64,000 bases of DNA from Marinovum sp034669705 (GCF_034669705.1 NZ_JAXMOR010000004.1:1-64000); one strand, 5' to 3'. Shown: positions 25,369-33,539, counted from the first letter of the stretch. The notes: generated by a model not told the origin, from the letters alone. Numbers and translations: made by a program.

Positions 25369-25836
25369 ATGACGTTCAACTTCTCTTCCGCCGACGAGGT
25401 GATCGCCGCCGTCGGCACAAAGCTCGGCCCGACCGACTGGATGACCATCGAACAGGACCGGATCGACATGTTCGCCGAGGCCACCGGCGATCATCAGTGG
25501 CTGCACGTCGATCCGGAGCGCGCCGCCAAGGGCCCCTTCGGGCGCACCATCGCGCATGGCTTTTTGACGCTGTCACTGGTCAACATGGTGCTGCCCGATC
25601 TCTTTATGCCGTCGAACATCGACTGGGGCGTGAACTACGGCGTCGACCGGGTGCGTTTTCCCGCGCCGGTGCCGGTGGGGTCGCGCATCCGGGTGGTGGG
25701 CGAGATCCTCGGTGCCGAGGATCTGGGCAACCGCACCGTGCAGACACGGGTGCGCCTGACCGTCGAGATCGAGGGCAGCGACCGCCCCGGCTGCGTCGCC
25801 GACACGCTGCAACGTTACGCCTTCCTGCCCGGTTGA
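25369..25836 (+). CDS. MaoC-family (R)-specific enoyl-CoA hydratase
   Basis: This 155-residue hot-dog protein has the hydratase 2 motif: EDRIDMFAEATGDHQWLHVDPERA-like residues about 28-48 (Asp/His dyad in GDHQWLHVD), then GPFGRTIAHGFLTLSLV. It would hydrate a trans-2-enoyl-CoA to a 3-hydroxyacyl-CoA, supplying the hydration step after the FadE30-like dehydrogenase. It lies 9 bp after ipdF and ends the operon that starts at 19144; a regulon operator follows before ipdA. The single-domain size fits a homodimer or heterodimer as in ChsH-type hydratases. Confidence 0.88.
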   Translation: MTFNFSSADEVIAAVGTKLGPTDWMTIEQDRIDMFAEATGDHQWLHVDPERAAKGPFGRTIAHGFLTLSLVNMVLPDLFMPSNIDWGVNYGVDRVRFPAPVPVGSRIRVVGEILGAEDLGNRTVQTRVRLTVEIEGSDRPGCVADTLQRYAFLPG

Positions 25837-25853
25837 GACCGCGCGGCCCGCGT

Positions 25854-25870
25854 TAGTCCCAACAGACGAT
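25854..25870 (+). promoter_or_regulatory. TMGTCC-N4-RGACGAT operator, site 3
   Basis: TAGTCC-CAAC-AGACGAT, 60 bp before the ipdA ATG. Together with its flanks (25852-25876) it is identical but for one base to site 6 at 36.55 kb, which has the same 60-bp spacing to its gene. Confidence 0.8.
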
Positions 25871-25929
25871 GAGCCCCGGCGGCGGCTGTCCGAAGATGGG
25901 CCCGACACCAATAGAATGTGAGTGAACAA

Positions 25930-26808
25930 ATGGACAAGAGGACCGATCTTCCCGATGCGATCGCCAGCCTGCAAGATGGCATGACGATCGGCATCGGCGG
26001 CTGGGGACCACGGCGCAAGCCGATGGCGCTGATCCGCGAAATCCTGCGCTCCGACCTGAAGGATCTGCACCTGGTCTGCTACGGCGGGCCGGAGGTCGGC
26101 ATGCTCTGTGCCGCGGGCAAGGTGTCGAAGCTGACCTACGGCTTCGTCTCGCTCGACAAGATCCCTCTAGAACCCTGGTATCGCAAGGCGCGCGAGAACG
26201 GCACCGTCTCGGTCAACGAGTTGGACGAAGGGCTGCTGCTGCTGGGCCTGCGGGCCGCCGCTGAACGGGTGCCCTTCGCGCCGACGCGCGTCGGCCTCGG
26301 CAGCTCAGTGCCCGAAATCAACTCCTACATGAAGACCGTCGCATCACCCTATGACCCCAATGACATCCTGCTGGCGATGCCTGCCATCCCGCTCGACGTG
26401 TCGCTGATCCACGTGGCGCGGGCCGACAGGATGGGTAACACCCGCTCCGAAGGGCCCGATCCCTTCTTCGACGACCTTTTTGCCGGGGCCGCAGAGCGGG
26501 TGATCGTCAGCGCCGAGGAGGTGGTCGACCGGCTCGACCAGAGCGATGCCGAGGATGCCAAGAAGAGCCTGTTCCACCGCGGGCTGGTCGACAAGGTCGT
26601 TGCGGCGCCGTTGGGTGCGCATCCCACCACCTCGCATGGCCACTACGGCTGGGACATGGAGCACCTCAAGCTTTACGGTGCCACCGCCGGCGATACCGCG
26701 GCCTGGGCCGAATACAATGACCGCTACGTCGCGGGCGGTGAGGCGGCCTATGTCAATGCGCTCGGCGGGGCCGAGGCGATCCTTAAACTTCCCATCCCAG
26801 TGTTTTGA
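25930..26808 (+). CDS. ipdA: COCHEA-CoA hydrolase alpha subunit, IpdA-like (CoA-transferase family I fold)
   Basis: This 292-residue protein matches mycobacterial IpdA (Rv3551): KRTDLPDAIASLQDGMTIGIGGWGPRRKPMA near the N-terminus, DLHLVCYGGPEVGMLCAAGKV, YGFVSLDKIPLEPWY, GLGSSVPEIN and EGPDPFFDDLFAGAAERVIVSAE. IpdAB looks like a class I CoA-transferase but hydrolytically opens the steroid C ring (cyclohexenone). The ATG at 25930 is preceded by GAGTG; an in-frame GTG at 25918 is possible. It is followed directly by ipdB. Confidence 0.92.
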   Translation: MDKRTDLPDAIASLQDGMTIGIGGWGPRRKPMALIREILRSDLKDLHLVCYGGPEVGMLCAAGKVSKLTYGFVSLDKIPLEPWYRKARENGTVSVNELDEGLLLLGLRAAAERVPFAPTRVGLGSSVPEINSYMKTVASPYDPNDILLAMPAIPLDVSLIHVARADRMGNTRSEGPDPFFDDLFAGAAERVIVSAEEVVDRLDQSDAEDAKKSLFHRGLVDKVVAAPLGAHPTTSHGHYGWDMEHLKLYGATAGDTAAWAEYNDRYVAGGEAAYVNALGGAEAILKLPIPVF

Positions 26809-26822
26809 GCGAGGGTAACCCC

Positions 26823-27623
26823 ATGACCCGAGAACCAGATTTTACCTTGTCCGAACTGATGATCACCGCCGCAGCCGAGGCGTTCCGCGGCGATGGCGAG
26901 ATCCTCGTCACCGGCATCGGCCCCCTGCCCCGCGTTGCGACTGGCCTGGCCAAGCTCACTTTCGAGCCGGGGCTGATGATGACCGACGGCGAGGCCTTCC
27001 TGACTGAGGACCCGGTGCCCCTGGGCGCCAAACCCGAGGATGTGCCGGGGTTTTCCGGCTGGATGCCTTATCACCGGGTGTTCAGCACGCTTTGGTCCGG
27101 GCGCCGTCACGCCATGGTGACGCCGGTGCAGATCGACCGCTGGGCGCAGGGCAATATTTCCTGCCTCGGTGACTTCGCCAGGCCCAAGGTGCAGATGCTG
27201 GGCGTGCGTGGCTTTCCGGGCAATTCGATTAGCCACAAGAACTCGATGCTGATCCCCTCCCATTCCAAGCGGGTATTCGTCGAGGGCGAGGTGGATGTGG
27301 TCAGCTCGCTGGGCTTTTCCGATGCCCGCTGGCCCGAGGGCATGCGCCGCCCCGAAATCGAGATCGGCCGTATTGTGACCGACCTCTGCGTGATGGACTT
27401 CAACGGCCCCGACCACGCGGCACAGGTCATCTCGCTGCATCCCGGGGTCACCTTGGAACAGGTGCAAGGGGCCACGGGCTTCCCGCTACTGCGGGCCGCG
27501 GACATGGGCGAAACCCCGGCGCCCGCCGCGGCAGACTTGGAGATCATCCGCCGGCTGGATCCGCTCGACATGCGCGCCCGCGCCGTCAAGGGCAATCCTC
27601 CGGGCGTGCGTCAGGCCGCATGA
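26823..27623 (+). CDS. ipdB: COCHEA-CoA hydrolase beta subunit, IpdB-like
   Basis: The 266-residue product resembles mycobacterial IpdB (Rv3552): LMMTDGEAFLTEDPVPLG (about 55-72), GWMPYHRVFSTLWSGRRHAMV, QIDRWAQGNISCLGDFARP, MLGVRGFPGNSISHKNS, KRVFVEGEVDVVSSLGF and FNGPDHAAQVISLHPGV. It pairs with IpdA to form the ring-C-opening hydrolase. The ATG at 26823 has GAGGG upstream; a TTG at 26805 would overlap ipdA. Its stop overlaps the next SDR start by 4 nt (ATGA). Confidence 0.92.
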   Translation: MTREPDFTLSELMITAAAEAFRGDGEILVTGIGPLPRVATGLAKLTFEPGLMMTDGEAFLTEDPVPLGAKPEDVPGFSGWMPYHRVFSTLWSGRRHAMVTPVQIDRWAQGNISCLGDFARPKVQMLGVRGFPGNSISHKNSMLIPSHSKRVFVEGEVDVVSSLGFSDARWPEGMRRPEIEIGRIVTDLCVMDFNGPDHAAQVISLHPGVTLEQVQGATGFPLLRAADMGETPAPAAADLEIIRRLDPLDMRARAVKGNPPGVRQAA

Positions 27624-28396
27624 GCCCGGACACGGACGCCGACAAGGGCACCGCTCTCGTCATCGGCGGCAGCGGTGGCATCGGCGCGGTGATCTGCGAT
27701 GTCCTGGCCGGCCACGGCTGGGGCATTGCGCTGACCTATCACTCGAATGCCGCGCGCGCCGAACAAGCCGCCGACGCAGTGCGGCACCGTGGCCGGCGAG
27801 CCCTTGCCTGCGCTTTGAACCTCGAAAGCCCCGAGGCCGCGCCGGCCCTGATCGCCCGGGTCGAGGCCGAGTTCGGCCGGCTCGACACGCTGGTCTATGC
27901 CGCTGGCCCGCTGGTCGAACTGGTGCACCTCAGCCGCACCGACCCGGCACAGATGGAACGGCATCTGATGCAGGACACGTTGGGTTTCTTCCGCGTGGTG
28001 CATGCGGCCCTCCCTGCGCTGCGCAGGACGCAGGGTTCGGTCGTAGCCTGCCACAGCGCCGCGCAATACCGTTACGCGCCGGCGGACGGGCTGTCGATCG
28101 TGCCGAAAGCCGGGGTTTCGGCCATCGTGGCCGGCATCGCCAAGGAAGAGGGGCGTTTCGGCATTCGTGCCAATGGCGTCGGCATCGGTCTGATCGAGGC
28201 CGGGCAGATGGAGGCGCTGACCGCCTCCGGGAACATCGACGCCACCTATCTGGAGGCCGCTGCGCGGGCCACGCCGCTGCGGCGCGCCGGCAAGCCCGAG
28301 GACATCGCCGAGGCGGTGGCCTTCTTCGCCGATCCCGCGCGCGCCGGGTTTGTCACCGGACAGAACATCTCGGTCGACGGCGGCTACTCGGTTTGA
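27620..28396 (+). CDS. SDR-family protein lacking the catalytic tyrosine
   Basis: This 258-residue Rossmann protein has an intact nucleotide loop (VIGGSGGIGAVICDVL, about 14-29) and the FabG-like C-terminus GFVTGQNISVDGGYSV. At the active site, where classical members read Y-x3-K, it reads LSIVPKAG, so Tyr is replaced by Ser while Lys remains. The conserved Ser region is HSAAQYRYA. It may be a non-catalytic partner, use a displaced Tyr (two lie just upstream in QYRY), or bind acyl-CoA differently. It is translationally coupled to ipdB, which links it to ring-C opening. The function is not recognised. Confidence 0.8.
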   Translation: MSPDTDADKGTALVIGGSGGIGAVICDVLAGHGWGIALTYHSNAARAEQAADAVRHRGRRALACALNLESPEAAPALIARVEAEFGRLDTLVYAAGPLVELVHLSRTDPAQMERHLMQDTLGFFRVVHAALPALRRTQGSVVACHSAAQYRYAPADGLSIVPKAGVSAIVAGIAKEEGRFGIRANGVGIGLIEAGQMEALTASGNIDATYLEAAARATPLRRAGKPEDIAEAVAFFADPARAGFVTGQNISVDGGYSV

Positions 28397-28413
28397 GCCT
28401 GCAAATGTAAACA

Positions 28414-28431
28414 GGGGCGTCACCGCGCCCC
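28414..28431. terminator. possible terminator hairpin between convergent genes
   Basis: GGGGCG and CGCCCC pair around a 6-nt loop, with a short TTTT 9 nt further on the plus strand. It sits in the 63-bp gap between convergent genes. The T-run is weak, so an intrinsic terminator is only possible. Confidence 0.35.
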
Positions 28432-28459
28432 CGTCCCGTTTTCGCTCGGGCGGGAGGCG

Positions 28460-29440
28460 TCACGCCGCCTCTTTCCCCGATCCGCCGCCCAGCATTGCCA
28501 CGCTGCCCAGCACCAGCCGCACCAGTTCGGTCTGCCGGTTGATGCCGCATTTCGAAAAGATCGAACGCAGGTGCGCCCGTGCGGTGTTGCGGCTGATCGC
28601 CAGCTCGTCCGAGGCCTCGTCCAGCGTGTGTCCCATCGACAGGATGCCGGTCAGAACGGCCTCGGCCGGCGTCAGATCGAACAGCCGGCGCAGCATGTCG
28701 ACCTGCGGCTCGCGGTTGGCTTCGCCGTCGCGGATGGTGATGGCGCAGGCGATATTGCCGTTGCGCGGCGTCGGCGTGACCGGCTGGATGACGAGGCCGA
28801 CCGTCGCCTCGGAATTGCGGCGATGGATTTGCAGCACCTCTGCCGGATCCTCCTGCCCGGCCTCGGCGGCGGCGCGGATCGCGGCCTGAAGGCTGCGGTC
28901 CTTGGTGCCGCAGGTCGCCTGCACCGTCCCGGCCCGCAGGCGCAGCCCGTCGCCGCGCGCGATCATCGTCTCGGCGGCGCCGGTCATGGCGACGATGCGG
29001 CGCTCGGCGTCGAGGAACACGGTGCCGATGGCGAGCCGCCCGAGCAGGGCGGAGCCATGGCTGCGTTCGACCTCGGCACTGCCCAGGCGGGTCGAGAGCG
29101 AGACCGCGCGGTCGAGGTGCATCAGCAGACCGGTCATGGCGTCGGGCTTGGCCCCCGCCCAGGTGCGCGCGTAGAGCGACAATGCCAGCCGCTGCCCCGC
29201 GTCATTCACCGGGCCGTTGAGCCGGCGGACGCGCTGGAGCCCGTCGTCGCAAAGGCCGAAGCGCGCCAGCGCGGTCTCGCAGCCGCGCTCGATCCGGTCG
29301 AGACGGACGCCCTCGGCGCCGGAGACCCCGGCGATCAGCCGCAGCGCGGCCTCGAGATCGTTCTGATCGACCACCGAGGCGTAGATCGTGTCGATCAGCG
29401 CCGACTGCGATTCGCTCTGAGACCCTGCCGAATCCAACAT
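28460..29440 (-). CDS. LuxR-type (GerE) transcriptional regulator without receiver or autoinducer domain
   Basis: The 326-residue regulator carries a C-terminal LuxR helix-turn-helix (FDLTPAEAVLTGILSMGHTLDEAS, then ISRNTARAHLRSIFSKCGINRQ, about 255-310) after a long N-terminal region with a PAS-like middle part (GTVFLDAERRIVAMTGAAETMIARGDGLRLR). It is neither a response regulator nor an obvious acyl-homoserine-lactone sensor, so it may sense a pathway ligand directly. The ATG at 29440 has GGGAGG upstream. It is divergent from a thiolase gene, and several repeats plus one regulon operator fill the gap, making it a candidate controller of the island. Confidence 0.85.
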   Translation of the reverse strand: MLDSAGSQSESQSALIDTIYASVVDQNDLEAALRLIAGVSGAEGVRLDRIERGCETALARFGLCDDGLQRVRRLNGPVNDAGQRLALSLYARTWAGAKPDAMTGLLMHLDRAVSLSTRLGSAEVERSHGSALLGRLAIGTVFLDAERRIVAMTGAAETMIARGDGLRLRAGTVQATCGTKDRSLQAAIRAAAEAGQEDPAEVLQIHRRNSEATVGLVIQPVTPTPRNGNIACAITIRDGEANREPQVDMLRRLFDLTPAEAVLTGILSMGHTLDEASDELAISRNTARAHLRSIFSKCGINRQTELVRLVLGSVAMLGGGSGKEAA

Positions 29441-29468
29441 CACCAAATCCTCCCATCGCCTGTTTTGC

Positions 29469-29605
29469 TGACGCTTTTTCGACACTCTGTCGGTTTTTGC
29501 GTCATCTCATCCAAACTTTGACACTGAGTCGACGACGAGTCAATCTTTTTGACAGTCCGTCGAATAACGCGTCAAAACGTCAGGGAAATTGACGCTTTTG
29601 GCGAC
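29469..29605. repeat. cluster of TGAC/GTCA repeats between the luxR-type and thiolase genes
   Basis: Three related elements start at 29480, 29519 and 29550 with the pattern YGACASTNNGTCG, then 7-8 nt, then GTCAW. A shorter unit, TGACGCTTTT followed by CGAC, occurs twice at the flanks (29469 and 29590). Offsets of 39, 31 and 40 bp are close to whole helical turns. The cluster looks like a multi-site operator, distinct from the 17-bp regulon dyad at 29609. Confidence 0.6.
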
Positions 29606-29608
29606 TGG

Positions 29609-29625
29609 TAGTCCTCTCAGACGAT
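29609..29625 (+). promoter_or_regulatory. TMGTCC-N4-RGACGAT operator, site 4
   Basis: TAGTCC-TCTC-AGACGAT followed by G, 66 bp before the thiolase ATG. It is oriented toward the thiolase rather than toward the luxR-type gene. Confidence 0.75.
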
Positions 29626-29690
29626 GCTGCGCGGTGTCGGACGCGGTTGTCTCGGAGCCAGGATTCAGGCTCCTAGGAAAGGGACACCGC

Positions 29691-30887
29691 ATGAGCGCAG
29701 TCATCGTCTCGACGGCGAGAACCCCGATCGGCAAGGCGTTTCGCGGCGCTTTTAACGACACCGAGGCGCCGGCCATGTCGGGCCACACAGTGCGCGAGGC
29801 CCTGCACCGCGCCGGTGTCGATCCCGCGCGGGTCGGCGATGTGGTGATGGGATGCTCGGCCCAGCAGGGCACGCAGGGCTACAACATCGGCCGGCTGAGC
29901 GCGATCGCCGCCGGCTGCCCCGACAGCGTACCGGGCATGACGGTCGACCGGATGTGTTCGTCGGGCCTGATGGCGATTGCCATGGCCCATCGCGAAATCG
30001 AACACGACGGGCTCGAGGTCGCCATCGCGGGCGGGGTGGAATCGATCTCGCTGGTGCAGAACAGGCACAAGAACAGCCACCGCAACGTCTCTACCGCGGT
30101 GATCAGGAAATCGCCGCATATGTACATGCCGATGATCGAAACCGCCGAAATCGTGGCCGAGCGCTACGGCATATCGCGCGAGGCGCAGGATGCCTTTGCC
30201 GCCGAGAGCCAGCGCCGCACCGTAGCCGCGCAGGAGGCCGGACGGTTCGCCGCCGAACTGGCGCCGATGACCTCGGTGAAGAAGGTCAAGTCCGACAGCG
30301 GAGAACTGGTCCCGCAGGAGGTCACGCTGACCGCCGACGAGGGGATGCGCGCCGGAACCACGGCCGAGAAACTCGCCGGGCTGGAGCCGGTCTACAAGGG
30401 CGGCACCGTCATCGAACAGGGCCGCTGCATCACCGCCGGCAACAGCTCGCAGCTGTCCGATGGCGCGGCGGCGCTGGTGCTGACCTCGGACAAGCTGGCC
30501 GAGGCCGAGGGGCTGACCCCGCTGGGCGCGTTCCGCGGCATGGCGGTGGCCGGCTGCGCGCCCGAGGAGATGGGCATCGGCCCGGTGCTCGCGGTGCCGA
30601 AACTGCTGGCGCATCACGGGCTGAGCGTCGACGACATCGATCTGTGGGAGCTGAACGAGGCCTTCGCCAGCCAGGCGCTTCATTGCCGCGACAGGCTGGG
30701 CATCGACCCGTCCAGGCTCAACGTCAACGGCGGCGCCATCGCGGTCGGCCATCCCTTCGGCATGACAGGCGCACGGCTGGCCGGACACATCCTGCACGAA
30801 GGGCGCCGGCGCGACGCGAAGCTGGGCGTCGTCACCATGTGCATCGGCGGCGGCATGGGGGCCGCCGGCCTTTTCGAGATCTTCTGA
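29691..30887 (+). CDS. thiolase (acetyl-CoA acyltransferase)
   Basis: The 398-residue thiolase has the acyl-accepting Cys89 (DRMCSSGLMAIAMA), NEAFASQALHC, NGGAIAVGHPFGMTGAR (His) and the second catalytic Cys in CIGGGMGAAGLFE. It cleaves a 3-ketoacyl-CoA with CoA. It is distinct from the FadA6 homologue at 39.7 kb, so the island has two thiolases, perhaps one for the propionate side chain and one for the opened rings. The ATG at 29691 has AAGGGA before it; an open frame upstream carries the operator region and is not coding. A TIM-barrel gene follows after 9 bp. Confidence 0.9.
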   Translation: MSAVIVSTARTPIGKAFRGAFNDTEAPAMSGHTVREALHRAGVDPARVGDVVMGCSAQQGTQGYNIGRLSAIAAGCPDSVPGMTVDRMCSSGLMAIAMAHREIEHDGLEVAIAGGVESISLVQNRHKNSHRNVSTAVIRKSPHMYMPMIETAEIVAERYGISREAQDAFAAESQRRTVAAQEAGRFAAELAPMTSVKKVKSDSGELVPQEVTLTADEGMRAGTTAEKLAGLEPVYKGGTVIEQGRCITAGNSSQLSDGAAALVLTSDKLAEAEGLTPLGAFRGMAVAGCAPEEMGIGPVLAVPKLLAHHGLSVDDIDLWELNEAFASQALHCRDRLGIDPSRLNVNGGAIAVGHPFGMTGARLAGHILHEGRRRDAKLGVVTMCIGGGMGAAGLFEIF

Positions 30888-30896
30888 AGCGATGTG

Positions 30897-31778
30897 ATGA
30901 AAGCGCAAGCGCCCCCTCCGCTCTTTTGCTCCGCCTACACCGTGGCGGGGGCGCCCCCGGGCGCGGCGCCGCGCTTCGATTTCGCGGCGCGGGTCGCGGC
31001 GGTTGCGGATGCCGGGATGAACGGGCTGACCGTGCATGATGCCGATCCGGCGCTGGCGCCCGCGCGCGTCGGCGCGGCGCGGGAGGCCTTGGCCTCCAGC
31101 GGGCTGGTGGTTCCGGCGGTGGATTTCGTCTCCGACTGGCACCTCGCCGGCCGCGACACCATGGCCGAGGCCCTGCGCGTCGCCGAAGCCATGGATGCGC
31201 CGCTGATCCATATGGGCGCCGATCTTGCGGCCGACATGCCGCCCCTCTCCGACCTGATCGGCCCCTTCCGCAGCGTGTGCTGCCGCGCCGCCGATGCCGG
31301 CCGCAGGGTCGCACTCGAACCGCTTGCCTGGGGGCGGGTTTGCTCGGTCGAGGTGGCCTGCGAGTTAATCGATCGCGCCGGGCCGGGCTGTGCCGGCCTC
31401 GTCCTCGACCTCTGGCACCTTTGTATCAACGGCACGCCCGCCCGCAAATCGCTCGGATCGCTGGACCTCTCTCTTGTGAGCACAGTGCAAATCAGTGATG
31501 CTGCCGTGATGACCAATCCCTCGCCAGACGCATTGAAAGAAGCTACCCGTGAGCGGGCATTCCCTGGCGACGGAACACTGGATTGCGCCGGTTTCCTTGC
31601 CGCGCTCTGGCCGGCGCTCGACAGGTCGGGCGTCACCGTCGAGGTCCTCTCGCCCGCAGCGCAGCGGCACCCGATTGACCAGACCGCCGAACGCGCCGCG
31701 ACAAGCGCGCGGCAGGTGATTGCAACCGCCGCGAAACTGCGCGCCCAAGACCGGTCGGGAGACAGAAACCATGGCTGA
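30897..31778 (+). CDS. xylose-isomerase-like TIM-barrel protein
   Basis: This 293-residue protein fits the AP-endonuclease-2/sugar phosphate isomerase-epimerase family: CSAYTVAGAPP, VAAVADAGMNGLTVHD, APLIHMGADLA, RVALEPLAWGRVCS (metal-ligand Glu), AGLVLDLWHLCING (Asp/His ligands) and VSTVQISDA. Family members isomerise sugars, inosose or hydroxypyruvate with a divalent metal. Its presence between a thiolase and a TetR gene in a steroid island is unusual. A GTG directly precedes the chosen ATG. The stop overlaps the TetR start by 8 nt. I do not know its role here; isomerisation of a ring-opened hydroxyketone is one idea. Confidence 0.8.
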   Translation: MKAQAPPPLFCSAYTVAGAPPGAAPRFDFAARVAAVADAGMNGLTVHDADPALAPARVGAAREALASSGLVVPAVDFVSDWHLAGRDTMAEALRVAEAMDAPLIHMGADLAADMPPLSDLIGPFRSVCCRAADAGRRVALEPLAWGRVCSVEVACELIDRAGPGCAGLVLDLWHLCINGTPARKSLGSLDLSLVSTVQISDAAVMTNPSPDALKEATRERAFPGDGTLDCAGFLAALWPALDRSGVTVEVLSPAAQRHPIDQTAERAATSARQVIATAAKLRAQDRSGDRNHG

Positions 31779-32523
31779 CACATCGGTGACCACAGATCAG
31801 GGCCGGTCAGAACCGGATACCCGCAAGGACACCAACCTGCGCCGCGAACTAGTGCGGGAGGAGCTGCTCGACAACGCCGCACTGATGTTTGACGAACATG
31901 GTTTCGACCGGGTGTCGATGGCGATGATTGCCCGTCAGGTGGGGCTGGGGCGGTCGGCGATCTACCATTACTTCGCGTCCAAGGACGATATCCTCGCCAC
32001 GCTGGTCGAAGCCGAGGCGATGGCGCCGGTCGGCCGCATCCGCGAGATCGCCGGCGACGACAGTCGCAGCACCGCTGACCGGCTGATGCAGGTTGTGCGC
32101 GACGGGGTAGTACGGCGGCTGTCTTCGGGGTCGCGCTTCGTGCGGCTGGCGCGTCTCGAGGCGCAGATCCCCGATCACATGCGCAAGGACTACGACAAGT
32201 CGCGCCGTGCCATTTACGACGAGCATGTCACCCTCATCGAAAAGGGCATCGCGCGGGGAGAGTTCCGCCCCACCAATTCCCATGTCGCCGCCTTCGGCAT
32301 CATCGGCATGGCCAACTGGACCTCGCGCTGGTTCCGCGCCGATGGCAGCCTGAGCGCCCAGGAAGTCGCCGACATTATCGCCGATCTGGCTTTGGCCAGC
32401 CTGCGGGTGCCGGAAAGCACGGACGAGCGGCTGGGCCAGCTTCAGGCGCGGCTGAACGAGGTCGCGGGCGAGCTGAGCAGCCTCGCGGATTCGATCGGGC
32501 CGGCGCCAACCGCCAAGGGTTAG
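31771..32523 (+). CDS. TetR-family transcriptional regulator (KstR2-like candidate)
   Basis: The 250-residue regulator has a TetR helix-turn-helix (ALMFDEHGFDRVSMAMIARQVGLGRSAIYHYFASKDDIL, about 36-74) and a ligand domain with IIGMANWTSRWFRADGSLSAQEVAD (about 183-207), like acyl-CoA-sensing KstR2/FadR-type repressors. The ATG at 31771 has GGGAGA upstream. Its TAG stop is itself the first three bases of regulon operator site 5, which precedes the Liv permease genes. It is therefore a prime candidate for the local repressor that senses a HIP-CoA-type thioester, although its own promoter is the one at the thiolase. Confidence 0.87.
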   Translation: MADTSVTTDQGRSEPDTRKDTNLRRELVREELLDNAALMFDEHGFDRVSMAMIARQVGLGRSAIYHYFASKDDILATLVEAEAMAPVGRIREIAGDDSRSTADRLMQVVRDGVVRRLSSGSRFVRLARLEAQIPDHMRKDYDKSRRAIYDEHVTLIEKGIARGEFRPTNSHVAAFGIIGMANWTSRWFRADGSLSAQEVADIIADLALASLRVPESTDERLGQLQARLNEVAGELSSLADSIGPAPTAKG

Positions 32524-32537
32524 TCCGTCAGGACGAT
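32521..32537 (+). promoter_or_regulatory. TMGTCC-N4-RGACGAT operator, site 5
   Basis: TAGTCC-GTCA-GGACGAT followed by G. The first three bases are the TetR stop codon. It lies 100 bp before the LivH start, the longest spacing of the set. Confidence 0.72.
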
Positions 32538-32636
32538 GGGCCGCACCGGCTTCTGCGGCACCATATGAGACAGACGGATGCGCTTGGCATCCCGGGCGAC
32601 TTGCGCCCGAGCCGCATTGCATCATTGGGAGGATAC

Positions 32637-33536
32637 ATGCTGGGCGACCTATTCAACAACTTCGACATGATCATGACGATCTTGCTTCGAGGCGCCGCCG
32701 TGGGATCGCTCTTCGCGATCATCGCGATGAGCTTCAACGTGGTGCACAATGCCACCGGCATCCTGAACTTCGCGCAGGGCGCGATCTTCATGCTGGGGGC
32801 CTTCGGCGCCTATCTCTTTGCCAACCGGGTCGGCTTTTCGATCTGGATCCCGATGCTGGTGGTTGTCAGCCTCGGCATCGGGCTGTTTACCGCCGCGCAG
32901 GGCTGGCTGACGCTGAAGCCGCTGCGATCGTCGGTGGAGCAGAACAGCTGGATCATCTCGACGATGTCGGTCTCGGTGATCATCGCAGCGATCCTGACGC
33001 TGAACTTCGGCGTCTTTGGCAACATGGTGCGCGGCCCCGTGCCGCGAGTCGAGCTGTTTGGCGTGCGCACCCCCGGCGCCTTCCTGTTGGCGATCACCGC
33101 GATGTTCGCTTGGTATTTCGCCCTGCGCTGGTTCCTGAAGCGCACTTTTCACGGCCTCGCCATCAGCGCGCTGAGCCAGGATTTCGACGCCGCCCGCGCC
33201 GCGGGGTTGAACGTGAGGCACCTGCAATTGCTGGCCTTCGGCATCTCTGGCGTGATCGCCGGGTCGGTAGGCTTCATGGTGGCGCCGATGATCTCGGTCA
33301 GCCCGGACGCGGGGCTTCGCTACGTGCTGAATGGCTTCGTCGCCGCGGTGGTCGGTGGCATCGGCAATAACACCGGCACGCTGATCGGCGGGCCGCTGGT
33401 GGGAATCGTCGCGGCCTTCACCGCCTTCTACATCGGCGGTGCCTATCAGGATCTGGCCTCGCTGATGCTACTGGTGATGATACTCATGTTCCTGCCCCAG
33501 GGCCTTTTCGGACGCGCCGCGGCGCGCAGGGTGTAA
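32637..33536 (+). CDS. branched-chain amino acid-type ABC transporter permease, LivH-like
   Basis: This 299-residue membrane protein has 8 or so hydrophobic helices and LivH motifs: RGAAVGSLFAIIAMSFNVVHNATGILNFAQGAIFMLG near the N-terminus, GLAISALSQDFDAARAAGLNV (cytoplasmic EAA-like loop) and VLNGFVAAVVGGIGNNTGTLIGG. It forms half of the import channel with the LivM part of the next gene. GGGAGG lies 4-5 nt before the ATG. A regulon operator lies 100 bp upstream. The system has no binding-protein gene of its own; the one at 15.4 kb is a likely partner. Confidence 0.9.
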   Translation: MLGDLFNNFDMIMTILLRGAAVGSLFAIIAMSFNVVHNATGILNFAQGAIFMLGAFGAYLFANRVGFSIWIPMLVVVSLGIGLFTAAQGWLTLKPLRSSVEQNSWIISTMSVSVIIAAILTLNFGVFGNMVRGPVPRVELFGVRTPGAFLLAITAMFAWYFALRWFLKRTFHGLAISALSQDFDAARAAGLNVRHLQLLAFGISGVIAGSVGFMVAPMISVSPDAGLRYVLNGFVAAVVGGIGNNTGTLIGGPLVGIVAAFTAFYIGGAYQDLASLMLLVMILMFLPQGLFGRAAARRV

Positions 33537-33539
33537 CCG

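Noticed and set aside
25930..27623. Naming the pair 3-oxoacid or glutaconate CoA-transferase
   Set aside because: The two subunits match the IpdA/IpdB signature segments, which belong to a ring-opening hydrolase that only resembles CoA-transferases.
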